Part shown: positions 28,138 through 36,728 of the stretch, piece after piece
Numbering within the stretch: position 1 is the first letter of the stretch
Layout of the letters: each line of letters starts with the position of its first letter
Assembly (NCBI RefSeq): GCF_900111825.1
Contig: NZ_FOJM01000016.1
Location: 62,001 to 126,000, forward strand
DNA: 64,000 bases
Origin: Pedobacter suwonensis
GTDB lineage: Bacteria > Bacteroidota > Bacteroidia > Sphingobacteriales > Sphingobacteriaceae
Direction of reading: 5' to 3'
Made by a program: the position numbers and the translations under genes
Notes under the pieces: model-generated
The model's database searches: none
The model's input: only the letters and a program-made list of their open reading frames with translations
Told to the model about the DNA's origin: nothing

Positions 28138-28839
28138 TTATTTGATCATTATAACCTGTAAACTCAATGGTCTTTCGGTATCATTTGCCGGTGTTACCAA
28201 ACCACCGCAAATAATATCATAATGATAACCTGCTGTAAAGCTGGTGCTCTCGGAAGTAGCTTTAACTGCTCCGGATGATGTTTCTTTAGCATCCAATGTA
28301 TAAGTCCCCGCATCTACAGCAATGAAACTGCTTGCTGTTTTGAAGGCTTTATTGGTAACCAATGAGGTAGTCGCACTGGTTTTGGCCAGGTATAAAGCAG
28401 GCGCATCGGGCGATAGGTTGATAAAGCGGATATAGGCTTTATCGGTTGATGGAATAGAAAGATCGTCGCCAATAGTATAAATATCTAGTGCACCGGGTTT
28501 ATTGATTAAATAAGATGAGTAATAGGTGCTTGCGTTTAAAGTGATATTTTTGGTCAACAAACTTTCTGCACTGCTGGCGGTGGTAAATTTTAAACTGTAA
28601 GTGCCAGCGGGAGATGAAAGATAACTAATGGCGCCTCCGAATGGCAAAGCTGCTGAATTAACCATATTGCCATTGAAGTATGTATTATAAGTTGCCAAAG
28701 ATGGTGACGCATTAATTACCCTTAAATACGATATGGTAGGATCGACAGTGTCGGTTTTTTTACATGAAGTTAACGCTGTTAAAGCAATTAGGAAAAATAA
28801 AGTGATCGGTTTGAAATGAAATGACGTAAAATTCTTCAT
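28138..28839 (-). CDS. DUF4397-domain lipoprotein
   Basis: 233 residues. A signal peptide ends in lipobox LTSC followed by KK. The mature part starts with SYLRVINASPSLATYNTYFN and later repeats YIRFINLSPDAPALYLAKTS, the two characteristic strands of DUF4397 proteins (a pair of Ig-like domains). It should be anchored to the membrane or cell surface. The function of the family is not known. It is monocistronic and convergent with the SusCD operon. Confidence 0.82.
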   Translation of the reverse strand: MKNFTSFHFKPITLFFLIALTALTSCKKTDTVDPTISYLRVINASPSLATYNTYFNGNMVNSAALPFGGAISYLSSPAGTYSLKFTTASSAESLLTKNITLNASTYYSSYLINKPGALDIYTIGDDLSIPSTDKAYIRFINLSPDAPALYLAKTSATTSLVTNKAFKTASSFIAVDAGTYTLDAKETSSGAVKATSESTSFTAGYHYDIICGGLVTPANDTERPLSLQVIMIK

Positions 28840-29410
28840 ACGGTTAAAATTTGATTTAATAATTAAGGAGTACCCATAAAACGATCATTCAATCGTATTC
28901 GCTACAGGCATGTAAATATTGCATTTAAACACTATCTGAAGATGTTAAATGATGTTAAGCAGATGTTAAAAATTAGTGCCTTTTTTAACAAAATTTGAAT
29001 TGACAATTAGAATGATAAACCTCAATGTTAAGTGATCGCTTATTTTTAAATTACATAAGCGCTTGCTTCAGTCAGAATAATCCAATAAAACAGAAAACTT
29101 AAAATAAAAAAAATACAATATTATTGCGTAACTCGATTTTTATTTAAACCTTTGCACCTCAATAGAGTTAAAGCCGTTTTAATACGCAAGAAATGATTAA
29201 ACCAATTTTACATAAACTTTCAGTTTCCAATGCACAAACCGTGTCTGGAAAAGGTTTGTTTATTAATCATTTTCAATCCGTGTTTTATTATCCCACAAGC
29301 CGGCAAAATTTCACTCCACGTATTTAGTACTCAACTAAACGTAACGAGGAATTGATCCTCTCTAAAAACCCAATTAACAAGAATACTTATAATTTTTCGT
29401 TAGAAAACGA
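28840..29410. other. Long leader region of the arginine cluster
   Basis: 570 bp upstream of the first arginine gene. It contains repeats of ATGTTAAA (28930-28975) and, from 29193 to 29327, a 44-codon open frame starting MIKPILHKLSVSNAQ. This could be a leader peptide, but it lacks an arginine run. No clear -7 box or ArgR-type operator was recognised. Confidence 0.4.
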
Positions 29411-30109
29411 ATGGATATTAACGAATTTATAGTGCAGGTTGCACTTCCTGAACATCGTGTATTTGCAGAAGAAATTGTAACCGAGATGGCCGAATCTGCG
29501 AAAGCTCGTGGTACAGGCATCGCAAAACGCTCTCCTGAATACATCTCTAATAAGATGCAAGAGGGCAAATCGGTTATTGCTTTCCACAAAGATGGTTCAT
29601 GGGCAGGGTTTTGCTATATCGAAACCTGGAGTCACGGACAATTTGTAGCCAACAGTGGTTTGGTGGTAAGCCCTAAATACCGTAAAGCCGGGTTGGCTAA
29701 GGCCATTAAAAATGAGATTTTCGGCTTATCGAGAAGGTTGTACCCCAAAGCAAAAATATTTGGGTTAACAACAGGTTTGGCCGTAATGAAGATAAACTCA
29801 GATTTGGGCTATGAGCCGGTAACCTACAGCGAACTTACACAGGATGAAGAATTTTGGAAAGGTTGCCAGAGCTGCGTAAACTTCGAAATTTTGAAAATGA
29901 AGGAACGTAAAAACTGCATGTGCACGGCTATGCTTTATGATCCGGCAGAGAAAAAGCACGAAGTAGCCAAACAATTTGCTGAAGAACTGCAGAAAAAACC
30001 CAAATTATATGAGCGCTTTATGCGCATTAAACAACGTTTGGTTGTTAAACAAAAGCCGAAAACCGGCTTAAAAGCCATTTTATTTTTATTTACCCTTTTA
30101 TTCAAATAG
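29411..30109 (+). CDS. GNAT acyltransferase heading the arginine cluster
   Basis: 232 residues with a GNAT acyl-CoA-binding region in the middle (LVVSPKYRKAGLAKAIKNEI, the R/Q-x-x-G-x-G/A-like loop). The C-terminal extension is Cys-containing (CQSC, KNCMC). It sits 1 bp before argG. In Bacteroidota a GNAT gene in this position is the candidate for the first step, N-acylation of glutamate, because no ArgA or ArgJ is present in the cluster. Whether it uses acetyl- or succinyl-CoA cannot be read. The first-step role is inferred from position and family. Confidence 0.75.
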   Translation: MDINEFIVQVALPEHRVFAEEIVTEMAESAKARGTGIAKRSPEYISNKMQEGKSVIAFHKDGSWAGFCYIETWSHGQFVANSGLVVSPKYRKAGLAKAIKNEIFGLSRRLYPKAKIFGLTTGLAVMKINSDLGYEPVTYSELTQDEEFWKGCQSCVNFEILKMKERKNCMCTAMLYDPAEKKHEVAKQFAEELQKKPKLYERFMRIKQRLVVKQKPKTGLKAILFLFTLLFK

Positions 30110-30110
30110 C

Positions 30111-31298
30111 ATGAAAAAAGTTGTTTTAGCATTTAGCGGAGGATTAGACACCTCATTTTGTTGTATATACCTGGCGAAAGACCGTGGATTGGAAGTACAC
30201 TCGGTGATTGTAAATACCGGTGGTTTTTCTGATGAGGAGTTACAGGAAATTGAGAAAAGAGCTTATGCTTTAGGGGTAAAATCGCATGCGGTAGTAGATG
30301 AAACAGAGGGCTACTATGCTGACTGTATTAAGTACCTGATTTTCGGAAACGTATTAAAAAATGCAACTTATCCACTTTCTGTTAGCGCAGAACGTGTAAG
30401 TCAGGCTACCGCAATTGCTAATTATGTAAAGAAAATCGGCGCTGATTATGTAGCGCATGGCAGTACAGGCGCAGGTAACGACCAGGTTCGTTTCGATATG
30501 ATCTTCAATATCCTGATTCCTGGTGTTGAAATTATTACGCCAATCAGGGATTTGAAATTATCACGCGAAGCTGAAATTGAATATTTAGCCGGTTATGGTG
30601 TTGAATATAGTGCCGAGAAAGCAAGATATTCAATCAATAAAGGTTTATGGGGTACTTCAGTAGGCGGTAAAGAAACATTAACTTCCAACGAAACCTTACC
30701 AGAAAGTGCATGGCCAACACAGGTTTCAGAAACCGGGTCGCGTAAAATTGAACTTACTTTTGAAAAAGGTGAACTGGTAGCGCTTGACGGCGAAAAATTG
30801 GCGCCGGTAAAAGCCATCCAGAAATTGCAGGCCATTGCGCAACCTTTCGGCATTGGTCGCGATATCCATGTGGGCGATACCATTATCGGTATTAAAGGGC
30901 GTGTGGGCTTTGAGGCGGCAGCACCGGTTTTAATTATTAAAGCACATCATACTTTAGAAAAACACACGCTTACGAAGTGGCAGTTAAGCTGGAAAGAACA
31001 GTTATCTTCTTTCTATGGTAACTGGTTGCATGAAGGTCAGTTCCATGATCCCATCATGCGGAATATTGAAGCATTTTTAGCCGATACGCAGAAATTTGTG
31101 AGCGGTAAAGTTTTTGTTGAGCTATTGCCATACCGTTTCCAGATTATCGGCATTGAATCTGGCCACGATTTAATGAGCAACAAATTTGGCAGCTATGGTG
31201 AAATGAACAATGCCTGGAGCGGTGAAGATGTAAAAGGTTTTTCTAAAATCTTCGGCAACCAGGTAATGATTTGGCATAAAGTAAATAATGAGGCATAG
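30111..31298 (+). CDS. argG: Argininosuccinate synthase
   Basis: 395 residues. The ATP pyrophosphatase P-loop AFSGGLDTSF is at residues 7-16. GSTGAGNDQVRFD and EYSAEKARYSINKGLWG are further conserved segments. It joins citrulline and aspartate using ATP. The start is 1 bp after the GNAT stop, so the two are co-translated. The spacer to argC holds an inverted repeat. Confidence 0.95.
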   Translation: MKKVVLAFSGGLDTSFCCIYLAKDRGLEVHSVIVNTGGFSDEELQEIEKRAYALGVKSHAVVDETEGYYADCIKYLIFGNVLKNATYPLSVSAERVSQATAIANYVKKIGADYVAHGSTGAGNDQVRFDMIFNILIPGVEIITPIRDLKLSREAEIEYLAGYGVEYSAEKARYSINKGLWGTSVGGKETLTSNETLPESAWPTQVSETGSRKIELTFEKGELVALDGEKLAPVKAIQKLQAIAQPFGIGRDIHVGDTIIGIKGRVGFEAAAPVLIIKAHHTLEKHTLTKWQLSWKEQLSSFYGNWLHEGQFHDPIMRNIEAFLADTQKFVSGKVFVELLPYRFQIIGIESGHDLMSNKFGSYGEMNNAWSGEDVKGFSKIFGNQVMIWHKVNNEA

Positions 31299-31303
31299 CC
31301 TCG

Positions 31304-31382
31304 AGGTTTAAGGTTTAGGGCGAAATGGCGTAAGGTTATCCGCCCGGCCCCTAAACCTTATACCCTACACCCTTAAACCTTT
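31304..31382. repeat. Empty inverted-repeat element in the argG-argC spacer
   Basis: Left arm GAGGTTTAAGGTTTAGGG (31304-31320) pairs with right arms CCCTAAACCTTATACCC and CCCTTAAACCTTT (31349-31382). The same arms flank the four-helix-bundle gene at 32401. Here nothing is enclosed except a short loop. Confidence 0.65.
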
Positions 31383-31388
31383 AAAAAA

Positions 31389-32366
31389 ATGATTAAAGCA
31401 GGAATAATCGGTGGTGCAGGTTACACTGGCGGAGAAATGCTGCGTATTTTGGTTCACCATCCAAATGTTGAAATTGCTTTCGTAAATAGTACCAGTAATG
31501 CCGGAAATTTAATTTCTGATGTACATACCGATTTAATCGGGGATACTGATTTACGCTTTGTAAACGATATTCCGCAAGATATTGATGTGCTTTTCCTTTG
31601 TGTCGGCCATGGTGATGCGAATAAGTTTTTAGCCGCTAATCCCATTAACGATAATGTTAGGATTATCGATTTATCGCAGGATTTCAGGTTGCATAAAAAA
31701 TCTACATTCGAAAAGCGTGAATTTATTTACGGCCTCCCTGAATTAAACCGTGATAAGATCAAATCAGCAGGTAATATTGCAAATCCTGGCTGTTTTGCAA
31801 CCTGTATTCAGTTGGGCTTACTACCGTTAGCGGCAAAAGGGTTGATCCAAAATGAGGTTCACATTAATGCCACTACCGGATCAACCGGCGCCGGACAGAG
31901 TTTGGCCACAACTTCTCATTTTAGCTGGAGAAATAATAACCTTTCTGTTTACAAGGCTTTCGAACACCAGCACCTGAACGAGATCAGCGAAAGTTTATTG
32001 CAATTGCAACCATCACTTACTGAAGCTTTAAGTTTTATCCCACAGCGTGGCGCTTTTACCAGAGGTATTTTGGCCGCTATGTATCTGGAAAGCGCACTTA
32101 CTTTAGAGGAAGCCCAAACCATTTACGAAGATTATTACAGCGCGCATCCTTTTACGCATGTGAGCCGGAAAAATATCGATTTAAAACAGGTTGTAAATAC
32201 CAATAAAGCACTGGTACACATCGAAAAACACGGTGGTAAATTATTTATCATCAGTATTATCGATAACCTTTTGAAAGGCGCCAGCGGACAAGCGGTTCAG
32301 AATATGAATTTGATGTTTGGCTTTGATGAAACAGCAGGACTTAAGTTAAAGGCAGCAAATTTTTAA
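31389..32366 (+). CDS. argC: N-acyl-gamma-glutamyl-phosphate reductase
   Basis: 325 residues. The Rossmann start is AGIIGGAGYTGGEMLRIL. The catalytic cysteine lies in NPGCFATCIQLGLLPL. HHPNVEIAFVNS and GSTGAGQSLATTSHF are also typical. It reduces N-acyl-glutamyl phosphate with NADPH, the third step of arginine synthesis. It is the third gene of the cluster. Confidence 0.95.
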   Translation: MIKAGIIGGAGYTGGEMLRILVHHPNVEIAFVNSTSNAGNLISDVHTDLIGDTDLRFVNDIPQDIDVLFLCVGHGDANKFLAANPINDNVRIIDLSQDFRLHKKSTFEKREFIYGLPELNRDKIKSAGNIANPGCFATCIQLGLLPLAAKGLIQNEVHINATTGSTGAGQSLATTSHFSWRNNNLSVYKAFEHQHLNEISESLLQLQPSLTEALSFIPQRGAFTRGILAAMYLESALTLEEAQTIYEDYYSAHPFTHVSRKNIDLKQVVNTNKALVHIEKHGGKLFIISIIDNLLKGASGQAVQNMNLMFGFDETAGLKLKAANF

Positions 32367-32370
32367 TTAA

Positions 32371-32803
32371 GGTAAAGGGTTTAAGGCGTAAGGTAAAACC
32401 ATGAGAGATTACAAAAAACTTGAAGTATGGAAAAAAGCACATGAGTTGAATATGTTCATCAAAAAGAATATTGCGACTCAATTTCCAAAAGAAGAGCGAT
32501 TTGAATTAACCTCACAACTTACCCGTGCTTCATTATCTATACCCTTGAATATTGTTGAAGGATGTGGAAGATTTACAGATAAAGATTTTGCACATTTTCT
32601 TGATAATGCTTTAGGCTCTGCCAACGAGATAGATTATTGTTGTTTATGTGCTTCAGAGTTGAAGTATATAAGTGAAGATGATTATCTAAAAGTAAATCAG
32701 TTAATTAGCGAAGTTAGGGCAATGCTAATTTCATTTTTAAAATTTTTGAGAAGTGCAGGAAAAAAACCTTAAACCCTACACCTCAAACCTTATACCTCAA
32801 AAG
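32371..32803. repeat. Inverted repeats flanking a four-helix-bundle gene
   Basis: The left copy, GGTAAAGGGTTTAAGGCG (32371-32388) plus TAAGGT, is matched in reverse by ACCTTAAACCCTACACC (32766-32782) and CCTTATACC. The gene at 32401-32772 lies exactly between them. The arms match the empty element at 31304-31382. Confidence 0.6.
32401..32772 (+). CDS. Four-helix-bundle protein (S23/Avd-like), copy 1
   Basis: 123 residues starting MRDYKKLEVWKKAHEL, the signature of the 23S-rRNA intervening-sequence protein family. LTRASLSIPLNIVEGCGRFT and FAHFLDNALGSANEIDY complete the family pattern. The protein should form a four-helix bundle, perhaps a pentamer like Avd, and bind nucleic acid. It is not an arginine enzyme. 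It sits between argC and argD inside a pair of inverted repeats, which suggests it arrived as cargo of a repeat element. Confidence 0.88.
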   Translation: MRDYKKLEVWKKAHELNMFIKKNIATQFPKEERFELTSQLTRASLSIPLNIVEGCGRFTDKDFAHFLDNALGSANEIDYCCLCASELKYISEDDYLKVNQLISEVRAMLISFLKFLRSAGKKP

Positions 32804-33937
32804 ATGCAACTATTCGACGTTTACCCACTTAATGATATAGAAATTACCAAAGCAGCCGGCAGCAATGTTTGGGATGCTAACGGACAACAATATTTAGATT
32901 TATATGGCGGACATGCTGTAATTTCTATTGGGCATACCAACCCCCATTATGTAAGCCGTTTAACCGATCAGTTAAATAAGGTTGGCTTTTATTCCAACTC
33001 GGTTAAAATTCCTTTGCAGGTACAACTAGCTGAACAGCTGGGCGAAGTATCGGGGAAAAAAGATTTCCAATTGTTTTTATGTAATTCTGGAGCAGAAGCC
33101 AACGAAAATGCACTTAAACTCGCTTCGTTTTACAACGGCAGAAAAAAGGTAATTGCTTTTACCGGTGCTTTCCACGGACGTACCTCTTTAGCCGTTGCGG
33201 TAACCGATAACCCAAAAATTGTAGCGCCGGTTAATCAGACCGAAAACGTGATCTTCCTGCCGCATAATAATGAGGTGGCTTTAGAAGAAACTTTTAAAGC
33301 GCAGGGCAATGAGATTTCTGCGGTAATTATCGAAGGTATACAGGGTGTTGGCGGAATTAAAGAAGCATCAAAAAGTTTTCTTCAAAAAATCCGTTCACTA
33401 TGCGATGAGTATAATGCTGTTTATATTGCTGATTCAGTGCAATGTGGTTATGGCAGAACAGGTTTGTTTTATTCGCACGATTGGGCAGGCGTAGAGGCCG
33501 ATGTATATACCATGGCAAAAGGTATGGGCAACGGTTTTCCGGTAGCCGGAATTGCTATTGCACCTAAATTTAAACCTTGGCACGGAGAGTTGGGTACAAC
33601 TTTTGGAGGCAACCATTTAGCTTGTGCTGCGGCATTGGCTGTGCTGGAGGTTATGGAAAAAGACAACCTGATGAAAAATGCCGAAGAAGTTGGAACCTAT
33701 TTAATTGCTGAATTAAAGAAATTTGAGCAGGTAAAGGAAGTTCGTGGCCGTGGTTTAATGATTGGTATTGAATTACCGGAAGAACTGGCGCATGTTAAAA
33801 AAGAGCTTTTGTTTAAGCACTTCATTTTTACCGGCGAGGCCAAACCCAATGTAATCCGTTTACTGCCGGCGTTAAACTTAACCAAAGCACATGCTGATGA
33901 GTTTTTAGCTGCGTTTAATCTTGTGCTGAAAGCTTAA
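32804..33937 (+). CDS. argD: N-acylornithine aminotransferase
   Basis: 377 residues from MQLFDVYPLNDIEI. A longer reading from 32753 would begin inside the repeat, so 32804 is used. It is a class III PLP aminotransferase: SGAEANENALKLA, AFHGRTSLAV, QCGYGRTG and the PLP lysine in TMAKGMGNGFPVAGI. It makes N-acylornithine from the semialdehyde and glutamate. In this pathway the acyl group is probably succinyl. Confidence 0.92.
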   Translation: MQLFDVYPLNDIEITKAAGSNVWDANGQQYLDLYGGHAVISIGHTNPHYVSRLTDQLNKVGFYSNSVKIPLQVQLAEQLGEVSGKKDFQLFLCNSGAEANENALKLASFYNGRKKVIAFTGAFHGRTSLAVAVTDNPKIVAPVNQTENVIFLPHNNEVALEETFKAQGNEISAVIIEGIQGVGGIKEASKSFLQKIRSLCDEYNAVYIADSVQCGYGRTGLFYSHDWAGVEADVYTMAKGMGNGFPVAGIAIAPKFKPWHGELGTTFGGNHLACAAALAVLEVMEKDNLMKNAEEVGTYLIAELKKFEQVKEVRGRGLMIGIELPEELAHVKKELLFKHFIFTGEAKPNVIRLLPALNLTKAHADEFLAAFNLVLKA

Positions 33938-34064
33938 AGATTAAAGCTGAAAGCATGACTTTTGTATTTGTGAGTTTAATTTAAACAAATAAAAGCTAGA
34001 TTAGTATCATCCCTATTTTCGAATAGAAGGGCCCGGGCCTTTCTAGTTTAACTTTTAAACTAAA

Positions 34065-34427
34065 ATGAAAATGAGAGACTACCGAAAACTAGATGTTTGG
34101 AAAAAGGCACATGTAATGGTATTATTTGTTTATTCAGATATATTACCCATGTTTCCCGTATCTGAAAGAAATGATTTACATAGTCAGGTTAAACGGGCTG
34201 CTTACTCAGTGCCACTCAATATCGTTGAGGGCGCTGGTCGAAATTCGGATCAAGATTTTGCACGGTTTTTAGATATGGCATTAGGATCTTGTCATGAAGT
34301 TGAATATGCTTGTTTACTTGCTGCTGATTTGAGGTACTTGAACGAAGAGAAGTATCTGGAGATAAATAATAAAATAAATGAAGTTAAGGCAATGCTTATA
34401 GGCTTGCTGAAACGTTTAAGACGATAA
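34065..34427 (+). CDS. Four-helix-bundle protein (S23/Avd-like), copy 2
   Basis: 120 residues; the homologous start may be the second Met at 34071 (MRDYRKLDVWKKAHVM). RAAYSVPLNIVEGAGRNSDQ and FARFLDMALGSCHEVEYACL match copy 1 at 32401 closely in motif but differ at many positions. The two are therefore family members rather than a recent duplicate. It lies between argD and argF'. A GGCCCGGGCC palindrome is found just upstream (near 34032). No reverse transcriptase that would make it a DGR accessory gene is in the window. Confidence 0.85.
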   Translation: MKMRDYRKLDVWKKAHVMVLFVYSDILPMFPVSERNDLHSQVKRAAYSVPLNIVEGAGRNSDQDFARFLDMALGSCHEVEYACLLAADLRYLNEEKYLEINNKINEVKAMLIGLLKRLRR

Positions 34428-34510
34428 CTGTTTAAGGTTTAGATTTTGTATCCTGTTTAAAACTTGGCAGGAGCTTTAGTCTTTAAGCTTTAAACTTTAA
34501 GCTTTAAAAA

Positions 34511-35482
34511 ATGAAACTTTTCACTTCCGTACATGATGTTCCGAGCATCAAACAATTTGTAAATGATGCATTGGCATTAAAAGCCAACCCTTATGGACAT
34601 CAGCATTTAGGTAAGAACAAAACCCTGGGTTTGGTTTTTATGAACCCCAGCTTACGTACGCGTTTAAGCACGCAAAAAGCAGCCTTAAATTTAGGGATGA
34701 ATGTGATGGTGATGAACCTGGATAAAGAGGGCTGGGCATTGGAGACACAGGATGGTGTGGTGATGAATGGTTCTACAGTAGAACATATTCGTGAGGCTGC
34801 TGCGGTTATGGGACAATATTGTGATATTTTGGGCTTGCGTTCTTTTCCGAAACTGAATAACCGCGAGGAAGATTATAGTGAAGATTTTTTTAACAAGTTT
34901 GTAAAATACTGTGCTGTGCCGGTAGTGAGCCTGGAGAGTGCAACACGCCACCCTTTGCAGAGTTTTGCTGATATCATTACCATTCATGAAACCTGGACAA
35001 AGAAACCTGACGGCCGAAAACCCAAGGTAGTTTTAGCATGGGCACCTCATGTAAAGGCTTTGCCCCAAGCCGTTCCTAATTCTTTTGCCGAGTGGATGTG
35101 TAAAGCGCAGGCAGAAGGAATGATCGATTTTACGATTGCGCAGCCAGAAGGTTATGAACTTGCCGAAGATTTCACACCAGGTGCAAAGATTGAATACAAT
35201 TTAGAAGAAGCCCTGGTTGGTGCCGATTATGTGTATGTGAAAAACTGGAGCAGCTACAAAGAATACGGAAAGGTTTTAACTTATCCGGACGGCTGGATGA
35301 TGAATAACGAAAAGTTAAAAATCACCAACGATGCAAAGGTGATGCATTGCTTACCTGTGCGTCGTGATCTGGAATTATCGTCAGAAATTTTGGATGGTCC
35401 AAACTCATTGGTAATTCATGAGGCGGGAAACCGCCTATGGGCAGCACAAGCTGTGATTAAAGCCGTGCTGGAAGAATTATAA
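34511..35482 (+). CDS. argF': N-succinyl/acetyl-ornithine carbamoyltransferase
   Basis: 323 residues. The carbamoyl-phosphate loop is NPSLRTRLSTQKAALNLGMN at 45-64. ATRHPLQSFADIITIHE, WAPHVKALPQAVPNSFAEW and MHCLPVRRDLELS match the Bacteroides-type ArgF'. Compared with that enzyme (recalled), the specificity position 90, Pro in the succinylornithine enzyme and Glu in acetylornithine enzymes, is Val here (GSTVEH). The lack of a glutamate argues for N-succinylornithine as substrate. It converts the acylornithine to acylcitrulline in the cytoplasm. Confidence 0.9.
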   Translation: MKLFTSVHDVPSIKQFVNDALALKANPYGHQHLGKNKTLGLVFMNPSLRTRLSTQKAALNLGMNVMVMNLDKEGWALETQDGVVMNGSTVEHIREAAAVMGQYCDILGLRSFPKLNNREEDYSEDFFNKFVKYCAVPVVSLESATRHPLQSFADIITIHETWTKKPDGRKPKVVLAWAPHVKALPQAVPNSFAEWMCKAQAEGMIDFTIAQPEGYELAEDFTPGAKIEYNLEEALVGADYVYVKNWSSYKEYGKVLTYPDGWMMNNEKLKITNDAKVMHCLPVRRDLELSSEILDGPNSLVIHEAGNRLWAAQAVIKAVLEEL

Positions 35483-35494
35483 TCATAATTTTGA

Positions 35495-35577
35495 ACTGGA
35501 TTAACCACAGATAAAAAGGATGAACACAGATACTTTTATATTTATAATCAGTTTATCTGTTCAAATCTGTAGTTAAA
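35495..35577. repeat. Dispersed CCACAGATAAAAAGGATGAA-type spacer repeat
   Basis: The spacer after argF' holds GGATTAACCACAGATAAAAA, then GGATGAACACAGAT and a degenerate return arm CAAATCTGTAGTTAA. Such sequence is widely dispersed between genes of Bacteroidota (recalled). It is noncoding. Confidence 0.5.
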
Positions 35578-35602
35578 CTACTAAAATATATTAAAGCCTC
35601 GA

Positions 35603-35665
35603 TTCGTGTGCTCACGAACCGAAATCATTAAAATAAAAATTAGGGTAGTTCGTGTATACATGAAC
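35603..35665. promoter_or_regulatory. Two related palindromes upstream of argB
   Basis: TTCGTG TGCT CACGAA (35603-35618) and GTTCGTGTATACATGAAC (35648-35665, one mismatched pair) share the half-site TTCGTG and lie 45 bp apart. The second ends 15 bp before the argB start. They could be operators or repeat remnants. Confidence 0.35.
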
Positions 35666-35679
35666 CACGGCGAACGTAC

Positions 35680-36513
35680 ATGATGAAGCAACTTACAATC
35701 ATAAAAATAGGTGGAAACGTAATCGACAATTCAGAAAACCTGCATCGGTTTCTACTGGATTTTACGGCATTGCCGGGAGATAAAATTTTAGTGCATGGCG
35801 GGGGGAAAATTGCAACTGAACTAGGAGAATCGCTAGGCATTGAAGCCAAAATGGTTGAAGGCAGAAGAATTACCGATATCGAAACCCTCCGCATTGTAAC
35901 GATGGTTTATGCCGGACTAATCAATAAAAATATGGTTGCCCAATTGCAGGCCAAGGGTAGCAATGCCATCGGGTTAAGCGGTGCTGATGGCAATGTGATC
36001 AAAGCAAAAAAGCGCCCGGTGAGTACCAAAACTTATGGCGCTGAAAGTGGGCCGATGGCTGGAGCGGTAATTGATTACGGTTTTGTTGGTGATCTGGATG
36101 AAAATTCTGTGTCTGCAAAAACTTTAGATAGTTTGCTGAATGCCGGTTTGGTGCCGGTTTTATGTGCGATTACACATGATGGCGATACGCAACTTTTAAA
36201 TACCAATGCCGATACTATTGCTTCGTCTGTAGCGGTGGCGATGTCAGCCTTATACGAAACACAATTGGTATACTGCTTTGAGAAAAAAGGAGTATTAAAG
36301 GATGTGAATGATGATGCCACTGTGGTACGGGAAATTAAGGCAGACGAGTTTGAGGGGCTAAAGGCTGATGGAACGGTAGCCGGTGGGATGATTCCAAAAC
36401 TGCACAATGCTTTTGAAGCCATTAAAAAGGGTGTTTCTGCCGTCTATATTGGAAAAGCTGATGAACTTGCTGAATTGGCTACAGGTACTTTCGGTACCAA
36501 AATGCTGAAATAA
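35680..36513 (+). CDS. argB: N-acylglutamate kinase
   Basis: 277 residues (or 276 from the second Met). IIKIGGNVIDN, ILVHGGGKIATELGESLGI and LSGADGNVIKAKKRP are the kinase nucleotide and substrate loops. NTNADTIASSVAVAMSA is also conserved. It phosphorylates N-acylglutamate, the second step of the pathway. It is separated from argF' by about 200 bp with palindromes, so it may have its own promoter. Confidence 0.93.
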   Translation: MMKQLTIIKIGGNVIDNSENLHRFLLDFTALPGDKILVHGGGKIATELGESLGIEAKMVEGRRITDIETLRIVTMVYAGLINKNMVAQLQAKGSNAIGLSGADGNVIKAKKRPVSTKTYGAESGPMAGAVIDYGFVGDLDENSVSAKTLDSLLNAGLVPVLCAITHDGDTQLLNTNADTIASSVAVAMSALYETQLVYCFEKKGVLKDVNDDATVVREIKADEFEGLKADGTVAGGMIPKLHNAFEAIKKGVSAVYIGKADELAELATGTFGTKMLK

Positions 36514-36728
36514 GGCGGAAACTAGTAAGTTGAAGGCGGGGCGTTGAGGTATTGCATGGAAATTAACCGATAATATGCTGTGATTGCCCTATAAACCTGA
36601 TAGTAGCGAACACGGAGTGCAACGAAGTAAAGCGAATAGCAGGAAATGCCGTTAAATAGCCTTACTGAAATTGCTTTACAAAAAATGAAAAAGCTGTATT
36701 AACAATCTGAAACAAACCATAATCAACC

